From NCBI RefSeq assembly GCF_042652985.1, contig NZ_JBHSHQ010000049.1:1-64000 (forward strand): 64,000 bases of DNA, written 5' to 3'. A program made the translations under genes and the position numbers. The number at the start of each line of letters is the position of its first letter. The stretch's first letter is position 1. Origin of the DNA: Ruoffia tabacinasalis. Lineage in GTDB: Bacteria > Bacillota > Bacilli > Lactobacillales > Aerococcaceae. Of the stretch, positions 24,584 through 33,418 are shown one piece after another. Below the pieces are notes generated by a model. It was not told the origin of the DNA and did no database searches. It saw only the letters and a list, made by a program, of their open reading frames with translations.

Positions 24584-25189
24584 ATGGCGAAACTGTACTT
24601 CAAATTCGGTGCAATGAATAGTGGGAAATCAATTGAAATCGTAAAGGTTGCACATAACTACGAAGAGCAAAATAAACCGGTTAAAATTTTTACGAGTGCT
24701 GTCGATACACGTACAAAAGTAGGCTTAGTTGCAAGTCGTACAGGATTAGAACGTGAAGCAACTCCGATTACGGATGACATGGATTTATTTGAAGAGATTG
24801 CTGCAATTGATACGGAGTTATATTGTATCTTAATCGACGAAGCGCAATTCTTAAAGAAACATCATATATTAGAACTTGCTCGTGTTGTAGATCAACTAAA
24901 CATACCAGTCATGGCTTTTGGATTAAAAAACGATTTCTCAAACGAGCTATTTGAAGGTTCAAAATACCTTCTAATCTATGCTGACAAGATTGAAGAACTC
25001 AAGACAATTTGTTGGTATTGTCACCGTAAAGCAACAATGAACTTAAGAATTAATGACGGAGAACCGGTATATACAGGGGAACAAATCCAAATAGGTGGAA
25101 ATGAATCCTACTTACCAGTCTGCCGAAGCTGCTATCACAATCCAGGCGGCGTAAACAAGTTAAAAGAAATGGGGAAAAATAATGTTTGA
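24584..25189 (+). CDS. tdk: Thymidine kinase
   Basis: ATP-dependent thymidine salvage kinase of 201 residues. The P-loop is GAMNSGKS (9-16), the Walker B-like ILIDEAQFL is near 88, and the four-cysteine zinc site is CWYC (about 146) and CRSC. GAAGGAG lies before ATG. It overlaps prfA by eight bases, so tdk-prfA-prmC form a coupled operon, as in Bacillus and Lactobacillales. Confidence 0.97.
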   Translation: MAKLYFKFGAMNSGKSIEIVKVAHNYEEQNKPVKIFTSAVDTRTKVGLVASRTGLEREATPITDDMDLFEEIAAIDTELYCILIDEAQFLKKHHILELARVVDQLNIPVMAFGLKNDFSNELFEGSKYLLIYADKIEELKTICWYCHRKATMNLRINDGEPVYTGEQIQIGGNESYLPVCRSCYHNPGGVNKLKEMGKNNV

Positions 25190-26261
25190 ACAACTAGATT
25201 CGTTAATTTTTCGCTATGACGAAGTCAATGAATTACTAAGTGACCCAAGTGTGATTAGTGATACAAATCGTCTACGAGAATTAACAATTGAAGAAAGTGA
25301 TTTAAGACCCAAAGTCGAAAAAATCAAACGCTATAAACAAGTTAATGAAGAAATCGGTGAAACAGAAGAAATTCTATCTGAGAACACCGACGATGAAATG
25401 GCTGAGTTAGCGAAAGAAGAATTATCATCATTAAAATCTGAGCGTGAAGAATTAGAAAGCCAAATTAAAATTATGATGATTCCTGAAGATCCAAATGATA
25501 AAAAGAATATCATTATGGGAATTCGTGGAGCAGCCGGTGGAGACGAAGCACAATTATTCGCTGGAGATTTATTAGATATGTATACACATTACGCTACTAA
25601 CCAAGGTTGGAAAGTAGAAGTCATTGATGCAAACATTACGGGTATCGGTGGTTATAAAGAAGTAACCTTAATGATTTCAGGCGACAAAGTGTATTCAAAA
25701 CTTAAATATGAAAACGGTGCTCACCGTGTTCAACGAGTTCCTGAGACTGAATCTCAAGGACGTGTACATACTTCAACGGCAACTGTAATCGTTATGCCAG
25801 AAGCGGAAGAAATCGATTTCGATATCGATGACAATGATATCCGTGTCGACATCTACCACGCGAGTGGAGCGGGTGGACAGCACGTTAACAAGACAGCTTC
25901 AGCTGTACGTTTAACACATATTCCAACGAATACAGTTGTTGCGATGCAAGATGAGCGTTCACAATTGAAAAACCGTGAAAAAGCAATGAAAATCTTACGT
26001 GCACGTGTGTTCGATAAAGTGCAAGAAGAACAACAATCTGAGATTGATGCAGATCGTAAATTAAAAATCGGAACAGGGGACCGCTCTGAAAGAATCCGTA
26101 CATATAACTTCCCACAAAGCCGAGTGACTGATCACCGAATTGGACTAACAATTCAACAGTTAGACGCAATCTTAAGTGGTAATTTAGATGACATAATTGA
26201 TGCATTAATTGTCTACGACCAAACTCAACTATTGGAGGAGTTAAATGGTCCAAACAGTTAA
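25182..26261 (+). CDS. prfA: Peptide chain release factor 1
   Basis: Release factor of 359 residues that recognises UAA and UAG. The GGQ motif that triggers peptide release is at 231-233 (GAGGQHVNKT) and the N-terminal domain is a helical hairpin. The tripeptide region near VPETESQGRVHTS is normal. The start overlaps tdk and the end overlaps prmC by 17 bases. PrmC methylates the GGQ glutamine, which explains the neighbourhood. Confidence 0.97.
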   Translation: MFEQLDSLIFRYDEVNELLSDPSVISDTNRLRELTIEESDLRPKVEKIKRYKQVNEEIGETEEILSENTDDEMAELAKEELSSLKSEREELESQIKIMMIPEDPNDKKNIIMGIRGAAGGDEAQLFAGDLLDMYTHYATNQGWKVEVIDANITGIGGYKEVTLMISGDKVYSKLKYENGAHRVQRVPETESQGRVHTSTATVIVMPEAEEIDFDIDDNDIRVDIYHASGAGGQHVNKTASAVRLTHIPTNTVVAMQDERSQLKNREKAMKILRARVFDKVQEEQQSEIDADRKLKIGTGDRSERIRTYNFPQSRVTDHRIGLTIQQLDAILSGNLDDIIDALIVYDQTQLLEELNGPNS

Positions 26262-27096
26262 TCTAACATTAGGTGAAGCTTTGAATAAAGCTTCACTTTT
26301 TTTAAAAGCTTCGGGGTTAGATGAGCATTTAGCAAGAACGTATTGGATGATGACTTTTGAACAAACATTAACAGATGTTGTACTAGGTTTGAATAAACCA
26401 GTCAAAGAAGAAATGTATACACACTATATGCGCATACTTGAACAAATCGTTGAAGGAAAACCCATTCAATATCTACTCGGCCATGCTTACTTTATGGAAG
26501 AGAAATTTAAAGTGACAGAACACACACTTATCCCAAGAGAGGATACGGCGGGTATTGTCACTTTATCTAATAACATTTTAGAAAACAAAGTGGATGCTAA
26601 AGTATTAGATATTGGAACGGGTACGGGAATTTTAGCTATAATGATTGCGAAGTTAAATACTAAGCAACACGTATTTGCTTCAGATATTTCACCTGAAGCA
26701 CTCAAAGTCGCTAAAGAGAATGCATTAAATCACCAAGTTAATGTGGAGTTTATCGAAAGTAATTTATTTGAACACATTCCACAACAAAGCTTTGATCTTA
26801 TCGTATCCAACCCACCTTATATTAGTGAAGATGAGTTGGATTTAATGGATGACAGCGTGAAGAAGTTTGAACCGCCATTAGCCTTATTCGCAGAAGATAA
26901 TGGATTGGCGATATACAAACAGCTCGCTAAACAAATACAATCATATGTAAAGAAAACGAGCATGATCATTGTGGAAATTGGTTTCCAACAAGGAGAAGCA
27001 GTTAAAACTATCTTCTCTGAGACCTTTCCAAATTCCACTATTGAAATTATCCTAGATTTAAATGGGAAAAATCGTTACGTACAAATTGAATTGTAA
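26245..27096 (+). CDS. prmC: Release factor glutamine methyltransferase
   Basis: SAM-dependent N5-glutamine methyltransferase of 283 residues modifying the GGQ of release factors. The SAM-binding loop is VLDIGTGTGILAI and the catalytic NPPY is at 189-192. The first 90 residues form the helical substrate-recognition domain. GGAGG lies seven bases before ATG, inside the end of prfA. tsaC follows 14 bases later. Confidence 0.95.
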   Translation: MVQTVNLTLGEALNKASLFLKASGLDEHLARTYWMMTFEQTLTDVVLGLNKPVKEEMYTHYMRILEQIVEGKPIQYLLGHAYFMEEKFKVTEHTLIPREDTAGIVTLSNNILENKVDAKVLDIGTGTGILAIMIAKLNTKQHVFASDISPEALKVAKENALNHQVNVEFIESNLFEHIPQQSFDLIVSNPPYISEDELDLMDDSVKKFEPPLALFAEDNGLAIYKQLAKQIQSYVKKTSMIIVEIGFQQGEAVKTIFSETFPNSTIEIILDLNGKNRYVQIEL

Positions 27097-27110
27097 AGTA
27101 GGTATATAGA

Positions 27111-28154
27111 ATGAATAATGAAAAACTAAACAAAACTAAAATATTTGGGCGTGAAGAGTTGCGTGAAGCCGCGGATTCTTTAAAGCAAGGAGAATTAGTT
27201 GCCTTTCCAACTGAAACCGTCTTTGGCTTAGGTGCGATTGCGAACAACAATCAAGCTGTCAAACAAGTATTTAAAACTAAAGGACGACCTTCGGATAATC
27301 CTTTAATCGTGCATGTTCACAATATCAATTCAGTTTATGATTATGTTGAAGAAGTGAACGATGTGGCTTTGAAATTAATGGAAACTTTTTGGCCAGGACC
27401 TTTAACAATTATCTTTCCAGTGAAGAAAGGTATATTTGCTGAAAGTGTGACACCGAATCAAAAGACTGTGGGCATTCGCATGCCCAATCAATTGGAAGCT
27501 TTGCTTTTAATTGAGATGGTTGGCTTTCCTTTAGTAGGCCCAAGTGCAAATTTATCTGGTAAACCGAGTCCAACGTCCATTGAGCATGTTATTCATGATT
27601 TCGATGGAAAGATTGCGGGCGTCGTGAATAATTATTCTGAGTTCACACAAGTCGGTGTTGAGTCAACGGTAGTTTGGCCAACAGCAGAACGCATCGAGAT
27701 ATTAAGACCTGGTGCTATTACTCAAGCGATGTTAGCCAATGCAACAGGCATTGAAGTGTTAGAGAAATCGAGCGAGGAACAAATGAAAGATACTACAATT
27801 GCCAGTCCAGGTGTGAAGTATACGCATTATAGTCCGAGTCAACCTGTTAAGATGATTGATCCTTCTCATTCGCTTGAAGATTGGAAAGACTTTATTAATG
27901 AAACAGATTTAAAGATTGGAATCTTGGCACAGGAACATATTATTTCTGAATTACAGACAAATAGTATTGGCTTCAGTTACTATTCATTAGGGAGCAATGA
28001 AGAGCTTGAACAAGCAACTCAACGCCTATTTGCAGGCTTACGTTTCCTTGAAAGTAGTGACTGTGATGTGATTTTTGCGCAGGCATTTGAAGAGACTGAT
28101 GAAACACATGCATATTTAAACCGTCTTTCTAAAGCATCGTCGAGTATGATATAA
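27111..28154 (+). CDS. tsaC: L-threonylcarbamoyladenylate synthase
   Basis: Two-domain Sua5/YwlC enzyme of 347 residues. It makes threonylcarbamoyl-AMP from threonine, bicarbonate and ATP for tRNA t6A37 modification. The YrdC domain (about 15-205) shows GELVAFPTETVFGLGA, KGRPSDNPLIVHV and GPSANLSGKPSPT. The Sua5 C-terminal domain begins after SPGVKYTHYSP near 240. It belongs to the tdk-prfA-prmC operon by spacing. The ribosome site (AAAGTAGGT) is moderate. Confidence 0.94.
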   Translation: MNNEKLNKTKIFGREELREAADSLKQGELVAFPTETVFGLGAIANNNQAVKQVFKTKGRPSDNPLIVHVHNINSVYDYVEEVNDVALKLMETFWPGPLTIIFPVKKGIFAESVTPNQKTVGIRMPNQLEALLLIEMVGFPLVGPSANLSGKPSPTSIEHVIHDFDGKIAGVVNNYSEFTQVGVESTVVWPTAERIEILRPGAITQAMLANATGIEVLEKSSEEQMKDTTIASPGVKYTHYSPSQPVKMIDPSHSLEDWKDFINETDLKIGILAQEHIISELQTNSIGFSYYSLGSNEELEQATQRLFAGLRFLESSDCDVIFAQAFEETDETHAYLNRLSKASSSMI

Positions 28155-28182
28155 TATGAAAAAATAACCTGGAGGTGTCACT

Positions 28183-29406
28183 ATGACATTTACTGATGAT
28201 ACATTTGTATTTGAACAGATTAAGAACGAGCAACTACGTCAACAAAATGGGATTGAATTAATTGCGTCTGAGAATTTCGTTTCACCAAGTGTTTTAAAGG
28301 CTCAAGGGAGCATTTTGACTAACAAATATGCTGAAGGGTATCCTGGTAGGCGATATTATGGCGGTTGCGAATTTGTTGATAAAATTGAACAAATTGCGAT
28401 TGATCGAGCAAAAGAATTATTTAATGCCGAGTATGCAAACGTGCAACCACATTCTGGTTCTAGTGCAAACTTAGCTGTTTATCGTGCCTTTTTAGAACCA
28501 GGCGATAAAGTTTTAGGTATGGACTTATCTCAAGGTGGTCATCTAACTCATGGCTCACCAGTCAACTTTAGTGGACAGTCTTATGAGATGTATAGTTATG
28601 GTGTTGATCCGACGACAGAATTCATTGATTACGATAAACTTGAAGAAATTGCTACAGAAGTCCAACCCAAAATGTTGATTGCTGGTGCAAGTGCTTATTC
28701 GCGTGAAATCGATTTTGAACGCATCGGTGACATCGCTAAAAAAGTGGGAGCGATCTACTTTGTAGATATGGCTCATATTGCTGGTTTAGTAGCGGTTGGA
28801 GAGCATCCAGATCCTATTCCTTATGCGGATGTTGTAACGACAACAACACATAAGACACTTCGAGGACCTCGTGGTGGGATGATTCTTGCGAAAGAAGAGC
28901 ATGCGAAGAAATTAAACAAAGCGATATTTCCAGGTATTCAAGGCGGGCCATTGGAGCATGTCATTGCTGCCAAAGCTGTTGCGCTTCATGAAGCATTGCA
29001 ACCAGCCTTTAAAGATTATATTAAGCAAGTAAAACTCAATGCAAAAGCAATGTCACGAATATTTGATCTAAGTCCACTAAGAATTATTTCAGGCGGCACA
29101 GACAATCACTTATTCTTAATTGACGTGACTCCACTTGGTATCACAGGTAAATGGGCACAAGAGCGTTTAGATGCAGTAGGTATCACTGTAAATAAAAACT
29201 CAATTCCATTTGATAAAGAATCATTTGTTCAAACAAGTGGTATTCGAATTGGAACAGCTGCAATTACTACACGTGGATTGAAAGAATCAGATGTAGAATT
29301 AGTAGCGGATTTTATCCTTGATGCTTTATCAGCAGAAGAGGACGAAATGTCAGAAATTAAAGACAAGGTCTATGAACTAATGAAAGACCGACCATTATTT
29401 AAATAA
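28183..29406 (+). CDS. glyA: Serine hydroxymethyltransferase
   Basis: PLP enzyme of 407 residues interconverting serine and glycine with tetrahydrofolate, the main one-carbon source. The PLP lysine is Lys224 in TTTTHKTLRGPRGG. Other signatures are ASENFVSPSV, NKYAEGYPGRRYYGGCE and VQPHSGSSAN. TGGAGGTG precedes ATG. It lies between tsaC and upp, the usual Firmicutes order ywlC-glyA-upp. Confidence 0.97.
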   Translation: MTFTDDTFVFEQIKNEQLRQQNGIELIASENFVSPSVLKAQGSILTNKYAEGYPGRRYYGGCEFVDKIEQIAIDRAKELFNAEYANVQPHSGSSANLAVYRAFLEPGDKVLGMDLSQGGHLTHGSPVNFSGQSYEMYSYGVDPTTEFIDYDKLEEIATEVQPKMLIAGASAYSREIDFERIGDIAKKVGAIYFVDMAHIAGLVAVGEHPDPIPYADVVTTTTHKTLRGPRGGMILAKEEHAKKLNKAIFPGIQGGPLEHVIAAKAVALHEALQPAFKDYIKQVKLNAKAMSRIFDLSPLRIISGGTDNHLFLIDVTPLGITGKWAQERLDAVGITVNKNSIPFDKESFVQTSGIRIGTAAITTRGLKESDVELVADFILDALSAEEDEMSEIKDKVYELMKDRPLFK

Positions 29407-29429
29407 TAAATTATCTTAGGAGGAATAAA

Positions 29430-30068
29430 ATGGCAAAATTTGAGGTAGTAAATCATCCATTAATTCAACATAAACTAACAATTATTAGAGATAAAGATTG
29501 TTCAACAAAGGTATTTCGTGAAGTAACAAATGAAATTGGTATGTTGATGGCTTATGAAATTACGAGAGATCTTCCTTTAGAAGACATTGAAATCGAAACA
29601 CCCATTATGAAAACAACTCAAAAACAAATTGCAGGTAAAAAATTAGCAATTGTACCAATCTTACGTGCAGGTTTAGGTATGGTAGACGGTATCATGGACA
29701 TGATTCCAGCAGCTCGTGTTGGACATATCGGAATGTACCGTGACCCAGATACGTTAGAAGCGATTGAATATTTTGCTAAATTCCCACAAGATATCGACGA
29801 GCGTCGTGTGTTCGTTGTTGATCCAATGCTTGCGACAGGAGTTTCTGCAATCACTGCACTTAACCAATTAACAACAAAATATAATGTAAAAGAAGAAAAC
29901 ATTACATTTGTTTGTTTAGTAGCAGCACCAGAAGGAATTAAAGCTTTACAAGAAGCACATCCAAATGTAGATATCTACACTGCGGCTTTAGATGAGAAAC
30001 TAAACGAACATGGTTACATCATCCCAGGTCTAGGAGATGCTGGAGATAGAATTTTCGGAACAAAATAA
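29430..30068 (+). CDS. upp: Uracil phosphoribosyltransferase
   Basis: Pyrimidine-salvage enzyme of 212 residues converting uracil and PRPP to UMP. The PRPP-binding motif is FVVDPMLATGVSAITAL, and the uracil loop lies in GYIIPGLGDAGDRIFGTK at the C-terminus. AGGAGG lies close to ATG. It is the last gene of the glyA unit. Downstream is an inverted-repeat element rather than a simple terminator. Confidence 0.97.
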   Translation: MAKFEVVNHPLIQHKLTIIRDKDCSTKVFREVTNEIGMLMAYEITRDLPLEDIEIETPIMKTTQKQIAGKKLAIVPILRAGLGMVDGIMDMIPAARVGHIGMYRDPDTLEAIEYFAKFPQDIDERRVFVVDPMLATGVSAITALNQLTTKYNVKEENITFVCLVAAPEGIKALQEAHPNVDIYTAALDEKLNEHGYIIPGLGDAGDRIFGTK

Positions 30069-30084
30069 TTAATTTAAGACTCGT

Positions 30085-30232
30085 TTAAAAAACGAATATG
30101 CTATTCATGATGACTGGACACAGACGAAGTTTAGAAATTTACTAGAATATAAAATATATTCATAGTATAATAAACGGCTGAAACGGTAAGTGTACTTTGT
30201 ACCCCATCGTAATAGTTATATTCGTTTTTTAA
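30085..30232. repeat. 148-bp inverted-repeat element between upp and mvaA
   Basis: Perfect 15-base terminal inverted repeats (TTAAAAAACGAATAT at 30085-30099, complement at 30218-30232) extend, after a 1x2 internal loop, by CTATT/AATAG. Inside are a second small inverted repeat GAATAT/ATATTC around 30145-30161 and a consensus TATAAT at 30166-30171. There is no open frame. It may be a mobile miniature element, a structured RNA, or an unusual long-range terminator whose 3' arm carries T6. The 50 bases after it contain only the mvaA ribosome site. Confidence 0.6.
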
Positions 30233-30291
30233 TGTCTACAAACAACGATTGACTCACTATATCTAAAATATCAATTTGAAGGAGCAATAAT

Positions 30292-31551
30292 ATGGACCAA
30301 AGGCAATTTTTCTCAGGCTTTTATAAGCATTCGATTTCCAAACGGATAGAATTAATCGAATCATGGCTGGATGCTTCAATCGATTCAGCGAGCACCGTGT
30401 TGCCGGAAGCCTATGCGAATCAAATGATAGAAAATTATTTGTTTAATTATCATTTACCTCTTGGAGTAGCAGTTAATCTTAAAGTGAATAATGCTGAGTA
30501 TGTAGTACCGATGGCAATAGAGGAACCATCGGTGATTGCAGCGGCAAGTTTCGGTGCTAAATTACTAGGCAATATTCAGGCAGAAACAAAAGAGCGCTTG
30601 TTAATTGGTCAAATTATTATGACAGTTCAACAACCCTTTATTGAAATTCAACAAATCATTAAAGAAAATAAGGCAAAGCTACTCAACATTGCATCTCAAG
30701 CAAGTGCATCCATGGTCAGACGTGGCGGTGGACCAAAAGATATTTGGGTTGAAGAGAAAGAGCATCCAAATCGTAATTATGTTAGTGTTTATTTATCACT
30801 TGATCCTTGTGATGCTATGGGGGCTAATGTGATTAATACCGTCTTAGAAGCACTTTCTCCAACGATGGAATCCATCATTGAAGGTGAAGTCTTAATGAGT
30901 ATATTATCCAATTACCAACCTCAAGCTGTGACCATAGCTACAGCCAAAGTGCCATTTGCTCATTTAAGTAAAGATAAAGAGGAAGCCAAAAGTTTAGCAG
31001 AGCGTCTTGAGATGGCTTCAGACTATGCTTGGCTAGATCCTTACCGTGCCACAACACATAATAAAGGGATTATGAATGGAATTGACGCCGTGGTTATTGC
31101 AACAGGTAATGATTGGAGAGCGATCGAAGCCGGCGCCCATGCTTATGCCGTCAAGGATGGCCAATACCGCTCACTGACAAAGTGGCAAGTAAACTATGAA
31201 GATGAATCATTAGAAGGTAGCATTGAGATACCGTTACAAGTTGCTACCGTTGGTGGTACTTTATCGTCACATCCAACCGCAAAACTTGCCCTAAAAATGC
31301 TCAATATCACCTCAGCCAAAGATTTATCAAATATCATTGCATCTGTTGGCCTCATACAAAACTTTGCTGCTATGCGCGCGCTAGTGAGTGAAGGCATCCA
31401 AAAGGGACATATGCGTATGCAAGCACGTGCTTTAGCCATGCAAGTTGGAGCAACAATTGAAGAAATACCGGCTGTTGTGACTCAGCTAAATGAAGCAGCG
31501 CAAATGAACCGGGATACAGCGAGAAGAATTTTAGAAGAAATAAGGAAATAG
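30292..31551 (+). CDS. mvaA: Hydroxymethylglutaryl-CoA reductase, class II
   Basis: Mevalonate-pathway enzyme of 419 residues reducing HMG-CoA to mevalonate. Signatures of the bacterial class are ENYLFNYHLPLGVAVN (substrate region), MAIEEPSVIAAASFGAKL with the catalytic Glu, DAMGANVINTVLEAL in the cofactor domain, and the C-terminal GHMRMQARALA with the catalytic His. It is a stand-alone reductase, not fused to a thiolase as Enterococcus MvaE is. GAAGGAG precedes ATG. mvaS follows 23 bases later on the same strand. Confidence 0.95.
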   Translation: MDQRQFFSGFYKHSISKRIELIESWLDASIDSASTVLPEAYANQMIENYLFNYHLPLGVAVNLKVNNAEYVVPMAIEEPSVIAAASFGAKLLGNIQAETKERLLIGQIIMTVQQPFIEIQQIIKENKAKLLNIASQASASMVRRGGGPKDIWVEEKEHPNRNYVSVYLSLDPCDAMGANVINTVLEALSPTMESIIEGEVLMSILSNYQPQAVTIATAKVPFAHLSKDKEEAKSLAERLEMASDYAWLDPYRATTHNKGIMNGIDAVVIATGNDWRAIEAGAHAYAVKDGQYRSLTKWQVNYEDESLEGSIEIPLQVATVGGTLSSHPTAKLALKMLNITSAKDLSNIIASVGLIQNFAAMRALVSEGIQKGHMRMQARALAMQVGATIEEIPAVVTQLNEAAQMNRDTARRILEEIRK

Positions 31552-31574
31552 AGATAGAAAAGGAGTGGATTCAA

Positions 31575-32771
31575 ATCGTAAAGGTAGGAATCGATCAAAT
31601 TACATTTCACGTACCAAATCATTACGTTGATATGGTTGAATTAGCAAAAGCTAGAGATATTGACCCAAATAAATTCTTAATTGGTATTGGCCAAGAGAAG
31701 ATGGCCGTACCGACCATTGAAGAAGATATTGTTGCTATGGCAGCAAATGCAGCCAACAGAATTGTAACTGAAGAAGATAAAGAATTAATTGATCAAGTCA
31801 TCTTCGCTACAGAATCAGGTTTTGATTTCTCAAAATCAGCTGCAACTTACATTCACCAAATGCTAGGTATTCAACCATTTGCTAAAGCATACGAAGTGAA
31901 ACATGCTTGTTACGGTGGAACAGCAGCGCTTATATCTGCATTTAATTACGTAAAGCTGAATCCAGAGCGAAAAGTTTTAGTGATTATGTCAGATATCTCA
32001 CGCTATGGACTTAACTCAGGTGGGGAAGCGACTCAGGGTGCAGGTGCAATTGCTATGTTAGTAACAGCAAATCCTCGCATCTTAGCATTAGATAGCGAAA
32101 CGCTCAGTCTAACAGATAATCAGTTCGACTTCTGGCGTCCATCTTACGCAGAAGTGCCATATGTACAAGGAAAATACTCAACAGAACTTTATATTGAAAT
32201 GTTTAATACGATAATTGAAGAGTATGCAAAGCGTTACCCTGAACGCTTAAGTGAATTACAAGCTATCTCTTTCCACTTACCATTCACAAAGATGGGACGT
32301 AAATGTCTGCAGTCTTTAGAGAATAAAGAAGAAACGAATCTTGATTCAGAGCTAGTTGAAAGATGGTTTAGTCATTACGAAGACTCAACATTCATTGGCC
32401 GCCAAGTTGGGAATGTTTATACTGGATCATTATACTTAAGCCTAATTTCCTTACTAAACTTTGATGAGAATCTTGAAGAAGGACAGAGAATAGGGATGTT
32501 TAGTTACGGATCTGGTGCTGTTGCAGAATTATTCACAGGAGTCCTTCAACCAGGCTTCAAAGACCATATTTCTAAAGAAGGTACGTTATTGCACTTGAAT
32601 CGACGTGAAAAATTAGATATCAGTGCTTATGAAGAGAATTTCGAACAAACACTCTCTAATGAAGATGGTGTCATCGAAGTCGTAAAAGATAAAGAAACAC
32701 TTCATCCAGGATTCTACTTAGATCGCATTGACGATCACCGTAGATACTATAATGAAATAACAACAAAATAA
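31575..32771 (+). CDS. mvaS: Hydroxymethylglutaryl-CoA synthase with a probable ATC start
   Basis: Enzyme condensing acetyl-CoA with acetoacetyl-CoA to HMG-CoA. The catalytic Cys112 is in VKHACYGGTAAL, the general-acid Glu is in FATESGFDFSKS, and the His is in ISFHLPFTKMG. The first ATG (31632) would remove the conserved first strand VGIDQITFHVPNHYVDM, yet the frame is open and homologous back to codon GTA at 31578. In that stretch there is no ATG, GTG or TTG. AAGGAG (31560-31565) stands nine bases before ATC at 31575, which I take as the start, giving 398 residues. ATT at 31569 is too close to the ribosome site. Family assignment is certain; the start is an inference. Confidence 0.85.
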   Translation: MVKVGIDQITFHVPNHYVDMVELAKARDIDPNKFLIGIGQEKMAVPTIEEDIVAMAANAANRIVTEEDKELIDQVIFATESGFDFSKSAATYIHQMLGIQPFAKAYEVKHACYGGTAALISAFNYVKLNPERKVLVIMSDISRYGLNSGGEATQGAGAIAMLVTANPRILALDSETLSLTDNQFDFWRPSYAEVPYVQGKYSTELYIEMFNTIIEEYAKRYPERLSELQAISFHLPFTKMGRKCLQSLENKEETNLDSELVERWFSHYEDSTFIGRQVGNVYTGSLYLSLISLLNFDENLEEGQRIGMFSYGSGAVAELFTGVLQPGFKDHISKEGTLLHLNRREKLDISAYEENFEQTLSNEDGVIEVVKDKETLHPGFYLDRIDDHRRYYNEITTK

Positions 32772-32781
32772 TCTAAGATTA

Positions 32782-32818
32782 AACTAGAACAATTCATCAT
32801 TTGTTCTAGTTTTTTTTA
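32782..32818 (+). terminator. mvaS terminator
   Basis: AAACTAGAACAA and TTGTTCTAGTTT form the stem, followed by T8. Confidence 0.92.
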
Positions 32819-33126
32819 TAAAATAATATTATTAACTAGCCAAGAATATGATAACGTATTCAAAATAAAAATTAATATACTAAGATTTGCTTGTTAATAA
32901 ATTTTATTGTTAAAGAAAGTTAAGAATTACTTAAATTTGATAAAATGGCGAAATTGTAATATTTGTAAAAGGGATTGGTGTAAACTTATAAGAGCAATGT
33001 TTGAATTATTACACTTGTCTTTTTTAAGATTTAATTTTGACAAGTCGCAAATTAGGATAAAATAAATCAGTTTAATTAAATTTGAATTTATGCTATGATA
33101 ATTTCGAACTAGAAAGGTGGCGTAGT
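32819..33126 (+). promoter_or_regulatory. AT-rich intergenic region with promoter of the DUF1146-murA operon
   Basis: No gene is supported here. An extended -10 TGCTATGAT at 33091-33099 with TTTAAT 17 bases upstream (33071-33076) is the best promoter. A second candidate is TTGACA at 33037-33042 with TAAAAT at 33058-33063 (15 bases). ACTTGTC/GACAAGT (33013-33019, 33039-33045) form an inverted repeat over the second -35. Confidence 0.55.
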
Positions 33127-33357
33127 ATGGCGATTTTTAATGGTATGGCAGTACTTGTTGTCCGTTTTACGTTTATCCTATTGAGTTATATGGTCTTTAA
33201 AGATATTAATTGGCGTCAGTTTTTTACTGAACGCAAATATTACATGGCACAGTACGCGTGTATATTAGTTAGTATTGCAGTTGGACATGTAGCAGGTTCG
33301 TTCGTACTGACGATCATTGAGGTACTTCAAAATATATTTTTGAGTAGCTTTCTATAA
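33127..33357 (+). CDS. DUF1146 (YwzB-like) small membrane protein
   Basis: Protein of 76 residues with two membrane segments (MAVLVVRFTFILLSYMVF and AQYACILVSIAVGHVAGSFV). DUF1146 proteins are found directly upstream of murA in many Firmicutes and their function is unknown. The start is ATG 33127, preceded by AAAGGTGG; an in-frame upstream start at 33082 lies in the promoter and is rejected. It is co-transcribed with murA. Confidence 0.88.
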   Translation: MAIFNGMAVLVVRFTFILLSYMVFKDINWRQFFTERKYYMAQYACILVSIAVGHVAGSFVLTIIEVLQNIFLSSFL

Positions 33358-33418
33358 ATATTATATTTTTTGTCGTAAGCTCCAATGCGACAAAATACTT
33401 AAAGGGGATTATTTTAAA

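Noticed and set aside
31551..31634. Frameshift or pseudogene in mvaS
   Set aside because: The whole frame is intact and homologous up to the ribosome site; only the start codon is unusual.
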